From Adiantum capillus-veneris (Eukaryota; Streptophyta; Polypodiopsida; Polypodiales; Pteridaceae), in the NCBI GenBank assembly GCA_014529385.2, contig CM043944.1:70454895-70518894 (forward strand): DNA of 64,000 bases, in the 5' to 3' direction. Below the pieces are notes generated by a model. It was not told where the DNA came from and searched no databases. It worked only from the letters and a program-made list of their open reading frames with translations. The position numbers and the translations under genes were made by a program. Shown in pieces: positions 20,545-33,309 of this stretch (its first letter is position 1; the number at the start of each line of letters is the position of its first letter).

Positions 20545-20940
20545 GCATCCGTACATTTCTTGAAGCAGGTGCTAGGCCCAACCATGACCTTACATGCCTC
20601 AAAAGTGGAGTAAAACACTGTCCTGCTTGCAACGCCTTAAGCCTTTGAATAGGCAAGAACCCAATATGATTGCATAGTCCAAGAATCCCAATCGGCAAAA
20701 CAGACTGAGGCTCCTCAGCAAAGAGATATGCTCGGTTTGGATCCAACGCATCTTTATCCTCCATAACTATAGTGAGAAGAAAATGACCTGGTCCGCACTT
20801 GCAGATGAAATTGTCGAAAAGAGGGATGATCAGAAGCTCGAGTAATAACGCGATGCGGTTAAGCTCCATCTTAATGGCAAAACGAAAAGCATTAACGACA
20901 TTGTGATGGCAACCAGGTGAATGCTTGAAAGCCCCAAGGA
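20545..20940 (-). pseudogene. Captured DGAT2 (diacylglycerol acyltransferase 2) fragment
   Basis: DGAT2 makes triacylglycerol at the ER. The minus strand encodes FICKCGPG ... EDKDALDPNRAYLF, EPQSVLPIGILGL, HIGFLPI, TPLLRHVRSWLGLAPASR. Plant DGAT2 has the same run (PNRAYVFGYEPHSVLPIG ... TGFMP ... FYTPFLRHIWTWLGL). The conserved His of the EPHS motif is Gln here (CAG at 20707-20705), so it could not work as an acyltransferase. Only the middle of the protein is present (normally about 320 residues). It lies directly after the tubulin fragment and before the 3' LTR. Confidence 0.75.
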
Positions 20941-20983
20941 AACAGCCAAAAAGGTTCATAAACTTGCTGCTGTGATCGGATTA

Positions 20984-21368
<385 letters not shown>

Positions 21369-22300
21369 CCAGGGGCGAGGGGAGCTGGTTAGGGCCGAGG
21401 CAAGGGAGGGGGTGGGTAGGGGCGAGGGGGGGTTAGGTAGGGGCGAGGGTGGGGAGGGAGGGCTAGATAGGGGCGAGGGGGAAGGGGGAGTGGGTAGGGG
21501 CGAGGGGAGGTGAGGGGGAGGGTAGGGGCGAGGGGGGAGGGTGAAGGGGTGGGTAGGGGCGAGGGCAAGGGAGGGGAGGGTAGGGGCGAGAGGGGGTAGG
21601 TAGGGGCGAGGACTAAGGGGGTGGGTAGGGGCGAGAGGGGGGGGGGGGGGGGTAGGGGCGAGGGGTGAGGGGAGGGTAGGGGCGAGGGCTTAAGGGGGTG
21701 GGAGCCAATTGGATTGGGTAGGGGCCAATGGGAGAGGGTAGGGACCGATTGGATTGGGTAGGGGCCGATTGGAGAGGGTAGGGGCGAGGGGATTGGGATT
21801 GGGTATGGACCAATTGGAGAGGGTAGGGGCGAGGGGATTGGGATTGGGTATGGACCAATTGGAGAGGGTAGGGGCGATAGGGACCAACTCGAGGGGGTAG
21901 GGACCGATTGGATTGGGTAGGGCCGATTGGAGAGGGTAGGGACCAATTCGAGAGGGTAGGGACCGATTGGATTGGGTAGGGGCCGATTGGAGAGGGTAAG
22001 GGCAAGGGGATTGGGATTGGGTATGGACCAATTGGAGAGGGTAGGGGCGAGGGAATTGGGATTGGGTATGGACCAATTGGAGAGGGTAGGGGCGAGGGGA
22101 TTGGGGTAGGGGCCAATTGGAGGTGGATTGGGAAGGGACGAGAGAGGAAGGGTAGGGTGAATGAAGGTTGGGTAGGGGCGAGTGGGCAAGGGGAAGGGAC
22201 TTAGGGCGAGAGCGAGGGTAGTGATGGGGACTAGGCGAGGGGGAGAGTAGGGCGAGGGCGAGGGGGAGAGGGGGAGGGAGGGTGAGGGACAGAGGGTAGA
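21369..22300 (-). repeat. G/C-rich minisatellite coding a proline-rich repeat
   Basis: The plus strand is a long run of GGGTAGGGGCGAGG and GATTGGGTAGGGGCCGATTGG variants; the minus strand reads as PYPIPIPSPLPSPIGPY-type peptide in more than one frame. Repeated runs of four or more G on the plus strand are typical of G-quadruplex-forming DNA. It occupies the place where RT and integrase would be expected in the element. Confidence 0.85.
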
Positions 22301-22301
22301 T

Positions 22302-22364
22302 AGTGGCAAACAAAGAGCACCCAGCTATCAGGAGCAATACAGCTATCAAGATCTTGGAATTCAT
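22302..22364 (-). CDS. Small ORF start with signal-peptide-like stretch
   Basis: An ATG at 22364 (minus) opens MNSKILIAVLLLIAGCSLFA, a basic then hydrophobic run typical of a secretion signal. It leads into the proline-rich repeat in the same frame. It may be the 5' end of a captured gene for a secreted proline-rich protein, but a chance ORF cannot be excluded. Confidence 0.35.
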
Positions 22365-22423
22365 CTTGCAGGACGGGCTCTGAGAAGGGAGTTTGCTAGA
22401 CACAGAGGAGAGCTTTCTTCTGG

Positions 22424-25204
22424 TCAAAGAAGCAGACACCAAAAGGGTTGATGTTTTAGGGGGGGTGAACTCCTGTAGAGGAGGTTTCTACTGCTGCCAT
22501 GCTTCTTCATAGGCTCAAGTGGCACATTAGATTTAGTTACTGTGGAATCATTTGAAGAGGGTGTTCTTTCAGGCGAAGAGTGAATAGAGACTCCATAACA
22601 AGGCATAGATTTTGTGGCCTCCACCCACTTGAGCAAATCTTCATCTGACCCTTCAGGTGTAATAGGCTGTTCTTGTTTAGGTTTGGTTTCCATTGACAAA
22701 GAAACTTGCTGCACCACGGGATCCATACCACCTTCTAAGAGAATGGGTTGCATCGAGGAGCCAGAATTATGTATCCACATTGCATCATTTCCCCAATTGT
22801 GGAGTGCTTTAGTGTGTCGCAGCCAGGGTCTTCCAATAAGCAAGGGAAATCCGCCCTCAACCTGGGGAAGACGAACCACCACAAAATCCAAGTTAAAAGT
22901 AAAGTCTTGTACCTGCAGAGGCACATTGTCCACTATGCCCACTAGGTAGACTGTCCGTTGGTCGGCCAATGTAACTGTGAAGGGAGCAGGGCGAGTAGGC
23001 TGTAGACCTAGAGCTAACATAGTGAACTCGGGCATCAGGTTGATGCCAGATCCACCATCCACTATCACTCCTGAGAATTTCCGACCCAAAACAGACACTG
23101 TCAGGCGAGGGCTTCTATAATCAGTGAGTGGAGCAGCGGGATTCGATATCACTGGGAGGTGCCCGCCACTAGGACCTGCTCCAAGATAAAGTGACTGAAT
23201 AACAGCAAGGGTGTCACTTCTAAAACTTGCATCTAGCCGCAGCATGTCATAGAGGGACACTTCTCTGAAGGTGTTCTTCAAGACTGTCTCTGCTGTAAGC
23301 TTTTCCTGTTCTACCTGTTGTTCCTCTGGTACCTTGATCTTCTGTAGATCGGAAACTGCTTCCAAGAAAGCTTCATCAATATCTGAGAGCAAGGATTTGG
23401 ATTCCTTCATGGCACTGGGGGATGGCTTGTTTACAGCTGCAGGCAGGGTATCCACAGGTGTGACAATGTGTGGGGGAGTTGAACTTGATGGAATGCTAAG
23501 ACCGAGAGCGGCTCTCTGGGCCCGGGTGAGGACGCCTGATGGCTCCTCTGCCAACTACAGCGGCTTATTTTGAGGGATAACCACGTGGGTAGAAGGGGGC
23601 GGCTGAGAAACAGTGCTCATTGCTATCAAGTTGAGCTTGGGAAAGGCGAATTCATTCTCGCTTTGACTTGAGTTCGAAGCCGTGGATGCACGAAGTTTAG
23701 GGCAATCCTTACTGTAGTGATCCTTCGTTTCAGGGCAATGACGGCAAGGAGGGGACCCTTCTGGCAGGGGACATTTGCTTTGGTAATGCCCATATTCCCC
23801 GCATCTGTAGCACCAAATGGGCCGATTCAAAGGGCGAGTCGAAGGGCGAAGTGGTCCTTGCTCCTGGTGCATTGAGTTTGAGGTGGAGGCATAGAAGCTT
23901 TGAGGAGGTGATGAGAGAGCAGGGGTATGATAAAAGCTCTGAGATGGAAAAGTACTTGGCATATCTTGCATAGGAGGGGCTGTCAACAAAGGTGGCATAT
24001 GGTGTGGATGGCCACAAGGAGAAACCATGTTAGATGCAGGTGTTGGCCCTTGTTGAAGAGTAGGACCAAGACTTTGCTGTATTTGTCGCAATCCCTTGAG
24101 GTAGTAACAATCCTTGTCCTCATGTCCAGATTTTTCACAGAAGTGGCAGTAAACTCGAAGGGGGCATTCCTATGGAGGGTGCCCTGGAGAGCGGCATGTG
24201 CTACACCAAACCGTAGCCTTAGTCTCTTGCGGACACTTGAGCTCTTCTAGCTCACGCTTAATCTGTTCCAATGCCTCATGATTTGGAGGCTTCTCTTGTC
24301 TAAGAGAGAAGGACCTCTCCTCTTGAAGAGCTCGCTGTAACTTTAGGGCTTCCAGCTCCCTGCGTAAAGAAGTTAAAGGATCAGCAGAACTACCTTCCGA
24401 GAACATAGAGGGAGTATCTATGTGAGGAGAGTTGCTGAACAGCTTCCTAGACCCCTCTATCCTAGTAGCAGCTGCGATGAACTCCTCGAGAGTGGCGTCA
24501 GGTCGGAGACTCTCTCGGAGTTTTTGCTGAGAAGTTTTGGGAAGCGCCTTCTCCACCCACTTTTTAACCATGAATTCACCGGGTTGTTGGGGAAGCTTGG
24601 CCACCAGCGACTGAGTTTTAGTCATAAGCTCTGCAAAAGTCTCCTCTGGCTTGAGCACCATGTTGGCCAACTCATCCAACACCTTCTCCTGGTAGTCACC
24701 CGGCCTGAACGCTGCACAGAACTATTTTCTTAAGGCTACCCAAGTTGCAAAATGGTTCTCTGCAAATTGGTTGTACCATTTATCTGCTAGGCCATCCAAG
24801 GTGGATGGAAATAGTACCAAATAAGCATCTTCTCTGTTCAGACCACGTCCCCTACAGAGAGATACAAATCTTCTTGCATAGTCACCAGCATCTTCTGAAG
24901 AAAGCCCTTTGAAGGTAGGGAACTTGATGTTTACCTTGGCCGAAACACTAGCTAGTGGCTCCATGATTCCTTGCTGAGCCTGTTGCTCTATAGCTTGCTG
25001 TATCAGAATAGGAGAGCGCTTTACTGGAGAAGGTGATCGGGAAGATGGGGAACCTGATGAAGGAATGGGTGATGTGGTATGTGGAGGTATAGGTGATGAG
25101 GTTGAAGGATTTCTACAAGGTGTCAAAGGTCGTCTTCTGTGATAGAACTTCAGAGGGCTCAGTAGTACGCTTTGACGCTCGACTGACCTCCTTGTATGTG
25201 TCAT
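22424..25204 (-). pseudogene. gag-protease polyprotein with three in-frame TAG stops
   Basis: One constant frame from 25204 to 22424. The N-terminus is Ser/Pro-rich. The gag core (FPTFKGLSSEDAGDYARRF ... GLADKWYNQF ... RPGDYQEKVLDEL) is followed by four zinc-knuckle-like motifs: CSTCRSPGHPP-EC, CHFCEKSGHEDKDC, CYRCGEYGHYQSKC and CRHCPETKDHYSKDC. The protease follows with VDGGSGINLM in place of the D(T/S)G active site and the typical LLIGRPWL end. Stops are TAG near 24720, near 24172 and at 23557-23555, all plausible CAG to TAG changes. The frame ends at 22424 without RT. A similar gag-protease arrangement is common in plant Ty3-type elements. Confidence 0.85.
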
Positions 25205-25536
25205 GCAGTGACCACCAGTCCAACCAAGCTTGGGGCAAGAAAACTTGTGACAGGTCTAGACTCCACCAGACCAGACCAGACCAGGTAAGTGACTAGACCC
25301 GGCTGGACCGGGGACGAGACCAGGGACGAGGAGGACTAGACCAGGGTTGAGGAGGTCTAGACCACGGCGAGAGAGGACCAAACCAACAAGACGAGAGACT
25401 AGACCAGCTAGATTAAGCTGTCAAGGGTGAAACTGAACCAGACCAACAGGCTGCACAGGCAAGGCGAAGAAACCAGCTACTCACTAGAGTGAGACTTCAG
25501 TTGAGGTCCCACCGTGATCACCAAAATGAGAGCACC

Positions 25537-26121
25537 TGTAACGCGGATAACGTGTCGTGCTCTCTACAGTGTGGGTGCCCCTCAGTGCAATGTGCGTGAC
25601 AATCTCACTCAAACCAATGGAAACTCTCTCAAACAGAATGAAACACAGAAACAAGGGATAACAACAGAGACACAACAGTGGACCAGAACATGTGGACTCG
25701 ACTAGCTCAAAGAACCATGTACAGACTCTTGCGTGGCAGCACACTCAGCTCCAGCCCAGGACTCACAGGTACAATGGGGTGTCGAGGCTCAGATGTGCAC
25801 GGATGGTGAAGATGTGCTCTGTGCATAGACTCACTTCCCTCTCGACGATGCTGGACCAAAGGTGAAGAAAAATGATAAGATAACCAACCGCTACTACTCA
25901 TATGTACCACCGTAAAGAGCCACCAACGGCTCATAAATGTCAGCCATGTGGTGACCTGGCCACGAGGTCCACTAGGCCACCGTCGGTCGTCGGTAGGTAC
26001 CCTGCCACATGTCACTCCCAGACCAGACGTCCGTCCAGAGGGTCCGTCCAGTGTGAACCAGTCCCAGTGTAACCCACTGTCCAATATATGTCCTGTGAAG
26101 TGACACTGTAGCCCTGCTACA
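25537..26121 (-). repeat. 5' LTR of the gene-carrying element
   Basis: 585 bp partner of the LTR at 19881-20466. On the minus strand it is followed by GGTGCTCTCATTTTGGTGATC, the expected place of the primer binding site; the matching tRNA was not identified. Confidence 0.92.
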
Positions 26122-26981
26122 TAAGTGTTAATACTCATGATTAAGACTTTTGACCGAGACAGAAACTAGAATAAATGTTTGATTAATTGATTCAACAGTG
26201 TTACAATAGGATCCTTATGTAGGAGAAAAAGACAAACTATTCGTTGTTTTTTGAAGCCTAAGTGAAGGTGCAAAATGTACATAGACTATGTACAAGAGAA
26301 ACTGCCACAACATCACCAAGTGATCACAATCCCTCTCCCCCTTAGACCTTCAGCCATTCATTGTCTTTTAGACTTGTCGGTCGATCCCTTTCTCTTGCAA
26401 GCTTCTCTCCCTCTCTACAAACTCCAAGATAGTACAAAGCAAAACATTCACTTCTCCTATTTTAAATTTGGCACTTGCATCGAGAGTATGGCACATCCTG
26501 CTCCTTTTTTGGAGTTCCACTTTCTTCATCTTTTTGGTGGTTTTACGATATTTTTGGGCTTTTAAAGAGACCCACACTCGTTTTTAAGGGTAAAGAAGGT
26601 ATTTTGGCTCCCACGTCGCTCTTCAAGGGCAGCTGATAGCAAGTTTCAGCTTTCTTCAGGCCTGAGGTATTCTTCAAACTTGTCGCCTGGTAATTTGAGA
26701 AGCATTAATTGCCACGTGATTGGTTCATAGCACACTCTTCATCTCACCTATGTTCGGCATGAATGTACTTTGCTGTCTGCACCTCTCAGCTTTGCGCCGT
26801 TCACTTTCAGGTTGACCTCAACACTCGTAGCCAAACTGTAATGTACATTTAAATACGACTGTTCCTCCAAAGGAAATAAAGGGAGATAGGGAGGTGCAGT
26901 CCATCCAAGAAAATCCACTTGAAAGACTAACATCAAATTGTGCATAATTTAATAGCTGACTGTAAAAAAGCTTCTGGAGGT

Positions 26982-27194
26982 TCATCCAGAAGCTCCAGAA
27001 GGTTCTGGAGGTTCATCCCCTAAAAGCATTCCACCAACCATAAACTTAGAGGATGAGGGTCTGATACCTAGACCTCCCTCACGCTTGGCTAGAACAATTG
27101 CATGCCATGCTACTTGAGTTCCTGTATCCACAGCGCCATGGGAGCCAGCCGAAAGGAAACTGAAGCTCTCAACCGGTCTGCATAACTGAGTCAT
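26982..27194 (-). pseudogene. Short LINE-type RT C-terminal fragment
   Basis: A 70-codon minus-strand ORF contains VAWHAIVLAKREGGLGIRP, like the WxxVCLPKxxGGLGIR signature that follows the RT in many plant LINEs. It is unrelated to the LINE family at 1-14.9 kb. Both ends are undefined. Confidence 0.4.
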
Positions 27195-27632
27195 ACAATT
27201 ATGAGATATGCCCTAGCAAGCAGCGGTGTAATGATGGTTAACAGCCAGGTTATGAGATGGATGCACAATAAATGAATCAACTTCATCAAAATTGTAAAAA
27301 CCACGAGTGCAAACAGTTGGAAAGCCCTATTATCATCACCAATGAATATCCCAAATGGTGGCTCGCATCAGCCTCTAATCTTGTAAATGCATCCCTTTCA
27401 GAAGTTGGGATTTGATGCACATATTATCTCTAGCCACTCTAAAATTTCCGTGAGACCACTCTTTGGATGATCTTGAATTAAACAGGAAACCATATCGATT
27501 CTCTAGCCGCAACACAAAACAAAAAATAAAGAGCGTGGCATCCAAAATCTACTAGCATTGTCTGCATGTCAAGGGACTGAAGAACATATGAAAAATAAAA
27601 TGGAAATGAACAGAGGGGTGAACATTGTTTAC

Positions 27633-27910
27633 CGCAAAATTCCACAATCCACATGGCAATGCTCTGTAACTGGTAGGGGGCTTTGCTCTTGAAGGGAGAA
27701 GTAGAAAATACTCCGTGCTCTGTTACCATAAACGAGAAATTCAGGTGTCAAGCCCATGCAGGTTATGTCTGCTACAGTGTAGCTCTTCTCTGGAAACGAA
27801 TATGCAGTCCAAGTTTTCCTGTCGCTTCCAGAGAGCTTCTCCTTCTCAACAAGCCTTTCCAGCTCAATCCTTCCCTTGCTAAGGGTTGCCCTGTGCGTCT
27901 CCGTTGTCAG
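27633..27910 (-). CDS. IFT144: IFT144/WDR19-like exon (first visible)
   Basis: A 278-nt exon with acceptor AAATGCAG at 27911 and donor GCG|GTAAAC at 27632. It encodes LTTETHRATLSKGRIE ... SFPEKSYTVADITCMGLTPEFLVYG ... FYFSLQEQS ... EHCHVDCGIL and ends with CG of a split Arg codon. The pattern matches the WDR19 segment ending in DFLIYGTDTGVVQYF and HPVSVKKI. Intron length to the next exon is 8.3 kb, filled by the LTR element 19881-26121. Upstream exons were not found in the window. Confidence 0.7.
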
Positions 27911-27946
27911 CTGCATTTCAAGATGAATTTAGTGTAAGAACACCTC

Positions 27947-27994
27947 TCTCTCTCTCTCTCTCTCTCTCTCGGCCCCGGGCGGGGGGGGGGGGGG
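27947..27994. repeat. (CT)n followed by poly-G
   Basis: A CT microsatellite (about 27947-27969), GGCCCCGGGC, then a run of 14 or so G. Low-complexity sequence just upstream of the IFT144 exon on the minus strand. Confidence 0.9.
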
Positions 27995-28099
27995 GCAAAC
28001 AGAGAGCTTACTATGATCTTGGAGTTATCACGAGCTTGAAGGGACTTGCTTTGGTCAGAAGAACGACCCATCCTGAAGTGCGGGAAGAAAATGCTTCCG

Positions 28100-29843
28100 C
28101 CACCTTATGGGCTCGCTCATGTGGTATTTTTTAATTTTTTATCAACCATTCCTAAAAAGAAATCTAGGCTATTTTCTCCAATTTTAGGCGGGCCTGCCCA
28201 ATGGGCAACACAAATAGCATTTTTATAAACAAATTTTAAAAAAATGGCCTTTGAAAATTACAGGGTTTTTGCAGATTTTCATAACTAAACTTTACAACTT
28301 TTCAAAGTTACAAGAAAAAATTCCTAGGTAAAAACCAAAACATAGCGGGTGCATATTGTAATTGTTTCTAGGTTTTCTATGAACATCCCAACAAAGGCCC
28401 TAAGAGTTCGGTTGTCTTTTTGCTAGATAAAAGTGTGTCACAAAATTAGAGTTCTATTTATGATTGCTTTAAAAAACAAGGTGAGGAGTCACGAAGGCCT
28501 GCTAAAGTACTTAAGGGGCCACAAGAGTTATCAGAAATAGGTCTTAATGAGTGCAATTAAATGTCATTTTTATTGTGTTTTAATATTAAATTGTATTTTT
28601 CAAATTTTCAAGGGCAATTAGTGGGGTCTCCAAGTGCTTGCTTTCTCCAACCCTCTAGGGGCAACGCTACCTAAGAAGTGGTCCTTCTGCTCTCCAAGGT
28701 GAGGCCTTGGCATATCTAGCGAGAAAGGTGATCAAACATCAACCATCAGCTATGAAAAGTGGTTCGCACCCAATTAGCAGCCTCAACACTTTCAAAGTCC
28801 TCAAGAAAGTTGCACGACCATTGGCTTCAAAATTTGAAAGCCAAAGGGAAATTGAAGTGCATAGAAAAGGATAAAGGCAAAGGCCCGTCGGCAAATGTGA
28901 CACAAGATCCACTAATGGCTAACGAAAGTGGATCGATCAGCACTTAGCTAGCTGTCTTGGCACATTTGGAGTTCTCAAAAAAGTGAAGATGCTTTGTCTC
29001 ACTCGGAAATGTGAAGCCAAAGGCAAATACAAGAGATCACAAGAGGAAAAAGGCAAAGGTAAGCTTGACAGAGATAGCGGTAACAAAGATTCGACTATGG
29101 AGATTGGCATGGCAGTGATGGCACACGTGCCATCCGCCATAGTGGCCAAGATGCCAGATTTCTATCTCGATGGCAATTGTCACCACTTGTTTCAGTCAAA
29201 GAGAGGCTTGTGAGCAGCACAGAGTCCAAACTGAGCTTCGTCTATATGATTTGGACCCATGTGTTTGAGTTCAAGTTATTGGTGCTTGAACCCATGGGTC
29301 AGAGTTCAAGGCACATGCATCTGATAAGGAAACAACGCAACCTATACAAAACACTATGGATGTACATCAAACAATCCACTGTTGTTGGCCGTATTATGAA
29401 CAGGATGTGTTCCAAAAGTTCATTGTCTAGGAAAGTTTGGACGTGATGTGTTCACAGTTCATGAAAAAGGATTCTTGGATGTAATGTGGTCTACAGTTCA
29501 AGATGGCATTCTTCTCAGATAAAAAGTTGGTGGTAGCATAACCGAGGTATATCAAGTAGAGTGATTAGATGTTGGGGTATCCATGGTAGCTTCTCCATCG
29601 ATTTGGTGATCTTCCTACATATTTCCACTATGAGCTGCAAAGAGGGTGTTGAAGTTATAGCATCTCAAGTGAATAGCCCAATGTGATCCCAATATGTATT
29701 TTGGCTTTAGATATTTATTGTACCTATTTGTCAAAGTTTTGGGTGGGGAAATTTGCTGAGGGAGGTACTTCTGGCCCCCTTGCTAGTATATAAGAAATTG
29801 GATTGCATTTATATGGCTGTATAATGAAAATTATACACATTAT
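28100..29843. other. No gene recognised; possible old LTR end
   Basis: AT-rich sequence with two loosely similar Lys/Gly-rich stretches (28805-28930 and 28980-29110). The last 120 bp (GTTTTGGGTGGGG ... AGTATATAAGAAATTGG ... ACACATTATTCA) have a TATA-like box and look like the promoter and end of an old copia-type LTR. No termini could be fixed. Confidence 0.4.
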
Positions 29844-31595
29844 TCAACGAGAGGTACTTCACATTAGCGACGCTCGCAGTGCGATGCTCAAAAGTGAAAA
29901 TCTACGACGTCGCTACTAGCGTTGCTATTCTATTTGTTACATAGCGACGCCCATAGCGATGCCGACAGGGATAAAAATAAACCGAGAGCACCCAAACTCA
30001 GATCTCAGATCTGAGTTTTCAGCGCTCAGCAAAGAGGTAACCCGCACTGTCATAAAAATTAATATCTATCCAACCCAAATGATTTTCTCATATTAAACTG
30101 ATCACTTAATGTGGGAGAATACACGGGAACAAGGGTTAAGATATAGACATGTAATGGAATTAGCCTATTCAACTTGAGAATAGCGGAAATTAATGAGAAT
30201 ACTTTCGAGAAATAACTTTGTGAGCATAGCGGGTAGACATAATTGAAGATAGCAACATAATCATAGCAATTAGTTAACTTGGCATGAACAATACTTTTGC
30301 AAGAGAGAGAATTTACAGAACATGACAACAGTTGAGGACCGGATTTATGTGGAGCCGGTCCCCCCTCCAATAGGCATTTGTATTATGATTTCTCCCATTA
30401 AGAGAGACTTGTTACAATACATTCTTTGTGTTCCTTGTGACCTAGGTGATGCAATTAAGATGGAAAGCTTCATGCATCACAATCATAGCATAACATGAAC
30501 TTGAAGAAAGCTTTAATTGTCCCAAGCCTCAGTCCCAAGACCTCAAACACCTTAGAAGGTGGAGAGAGCTAGCAGGGAATGAGGGTAGGGAAGAGGAAGA
30601 AGAAACATTTCATAGGAGAAAGAACTAGTTCCTCACTTATCATACTCTTGTTGTTAGCATACATAATAGCATAGTCATGAAGAAGAAGGAGATGTCAAGC
30701 TTAAGCATTGAAGCATGGCTCTTGGTTGGATTTGCACTCCATAGCCAAGAGTGTTGGTGTAGGCTCTCAACCTCTACTTGCTTGGAGAAGGAGAGGGAGC
30801 TCTTGCACTTTGCATAGTACACAATGAGAGTGCTTGTGAGTGTGTGTGGGTGAGTATACCCCCTAGGCACCCCCCTAGCTTGCTTGGGTCGACCCCCCCT
30901 TGTAGCTCATGCTTGAAGCTCATTGGACCCCTCCAGGCCTAGCCAATCACAAGCAGGAGCCATTACAAGCAACATGGGTAGCCTTGGGACAAGTGTCCCC
31001 CTTTCCCCTTTGAGATAGAGGACTTGATAAATGCTAAAACAATTAGATAATTCATGTAATTTATCATTGGACCCCTTTGAAGCCTAGCCAATAGTCTTCA
31101 AGCAACACATGAAGGTAACATGGGTAGGGGCCTGACATGTGTCCTTGCTGCCTCTTCAAGTTGGGGCTTCCCTTGTGTGTGTGAGTGGGTGTTCTCTCTC
31201 TAGCCCCTAGGAAAAGGGCTCGCCCCCCCTCTTGTAGGAATGCTTTTGACTTTAGGTGATCAAGCACCTTACTCACCAAGCATGAAAAAGCACTTGAACT
31301 AGGGGGTGTTCCCACAAGCATCTCAGGCAAGCTTCTCAAGACACCTCAAGTACCTTAATCATGCAGCAAGTCAAGCACCTCAAGCATGGAGCCAGTCAAG
31401 CACCTCAAGCATCTTAATCAAGCACCTCAAGCACGACAAGCACCTCAAGCAGGACAAGCACCTCGAGCTTGGGCCGGGTTCCCACCTCAAGCTTACCTAA
31501 TGTCAAAGTACTTTTACACACATTTATTGGAGGTCACTACAAGAGGCTATTCATATTAGGGACGCTCACACAGCGACGCTCAAAAAAAAAAATCC

Positions 31596-31668
31596 CGGCG
31601 TCGCTATGAGCGTCGCTATAAGCGTCGCAAATTTCTTTGTAAATTTGCGACGCTCATAGCGACGCCGG
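31596..31668 (+). repeat. CACTA A left subterminal inverted repeat
   Basis: Arms CGGCGTCGCTATGAGCGTCG and its complement (ending 31668) flank a loop of about 30 nt, giving a long hairpin made of GCGTCGCT units. Such subterminal motifs are the binding sites of the TNPA-type protein in CACTA elements. Confidence 0.75.
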
Positions 31669-31762
31669 CTAGGGTAAAAAAATAACCGAGCGCGCCCAAA
31701 AACTCAGATCTCAGATCTGAGTTTTTCGGCGCCCTCAAGCAAGGAGCAGGTAACGCTCTCCC

Positions 31763-31763
<1 letters not shown>

Positions 31764-31804
<41 letters not shown>

Positions 31805-31819
31805 TCTCTTTTTCTTCTC

Positions 31820-31850
<31 letters not shown>

Positions 31851-31912
31851 AGAGGAAGGAGAGCCAGGTATGCTCCTTCCCTCTCCTCATTCTCATGTTC
31901 CCTTCCCCTCTT

Positions 31913-31947
<35 letters not shown>

Positions 31948-31970
31948 TACACACACACACACATAGTGTT

Positions 31971-32008
<38 letters not shown>

Positions 32009-32240
32009 AACAAAAACAAAAACGCACACATACATACATAAACAAAGAATGCACACACACATTGAGAGAGAAAAAGAGAGAGAGAGCATGCATAAACAAA
32101 AAACGCACGCATTGAGAGAGGAAAAGAGAGAGAGAACATGCATTAAAAAAAAACGCACACATTGAGAGAGGAAAAGAGAGAGAAAACATGCATACGATCC
32201 AAAAAAACGCACACACATTGAGAGAGAAAGAGAGAGAAAC
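31764..32240. repeat. CT/AC/GA microsatellite block of CACTA A
   Basis: Alternating (CT)n, (CA)n and (GA)n tracts with repeated AACGCACACATTGAGAGAG units (about 32100-32225). The corresponding block in element B is 46821-47275. Long apparent ORFs here are low-complexity artefacts. Confidence 0.9.
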
Positions 32241-33169
32241 TAATTTAACGTCGTAGGAAACTAATTAAAATTAAAAGACCTAAAGATCTAGCTGACGAGG
32301 AGTTGAACTCAAGACCTATTATTCAAGAGGGAAATGGCATAATCAATCTATCATACTTGGCATGGGTGATAGAAAGGTTATACCATTTATCTCTTTTTAT
32401 TGGCACACACATCCACACACGCGCACACACACAAGAAGAAGAGAGTTATAACGTCGTAGGAAACTATCTTAAAAGACATTAAAGATTAGGTTATATGTAG
32501 ACTTACATTAAATTAGATTTAGGTTTATTTTTAACTAGATTTACGTTTATTTAAGCTAGATTTAGATTTACGTTATATTAGATTAGATTTAGGTCTCCAT
32601 AGACTGCGATGCCTGCATGAAGCGGGTGAAGAAAGCCCTCAATGGAATATAGGGTATTGCTGCCTTCACTCATGGTGGGCTCCGTCGATCCAAAAGTACT
32701 GGTGAAATGTCTTCAGAAGATAGGGAAGAAGGTGGATCTTCAAGGCGGCAAGAGTCACTACATCCCCGACACAATGACCATCTAGACAACCTCTAGTCAT
32801 TAGACTTACGTTAAATTAGATTTAGCTTTATTTTTAGTTAGATTTACGTTTATTTAGATTTACGCTTATTTACGTTAGATCAAGTCCACGCAAGAATTAC
32901 TTACGGTTTAGGGTTTAGAGTTAGACGAACAGTGAAAAGATCTACTGTGAAAAGATGTTAAGATGCTGTGAAGTGCTACAGCTAGAGAAGAGGCAAAGGG
33001 GTTTTGTCCACTACATGCAGTATCATGTAGACGTGGGTGTGTAGATTTCTTGTACCCACAAATATAGGTATTGACCAATAAAGACGAGATTATAACCCGG
33101 TGGTTCTGATCTCCGTGCACCTCTAGACCGAGGTGTGCGGGGATTGGACATGACTAGAGAATGTGAGGT

Positions 33170-33171
<2 letters not shown>

Positions 33172-33244
<73 letters not shown>
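33172..33244 (+). repeat. (GA)n tract upstream of CACTA A transposase gene
   Basis: About 36 GA units ending 65 bp before the ATG at 33310. The same tract precedes the paralogous ATG in element B (48235-48301). Confidence 0.9.
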
Positions 33245-33247
<3 letters not shown>

Positions 33248-33309
33248 GACGAAGAATGCCAATAGAATATTAAATTTGTTGTCCAGGTTATAAGTTTTTT
33301 ATCCTCATT

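Noticed and set aside
28759-29213. Two Lys/Gly-rich ORFs as a small gene pair
   Set aside because: They are short, loosely repeated, without domain or splice support.
31763-32218. Long SLSLSL/REREREER ORFs in CT, CA and GA tracts (also near 2540, 8106, 33023, 46921, 48212)
   Set aside because: They are translations of microsatellites in multiple frames with no domain and no conservation.
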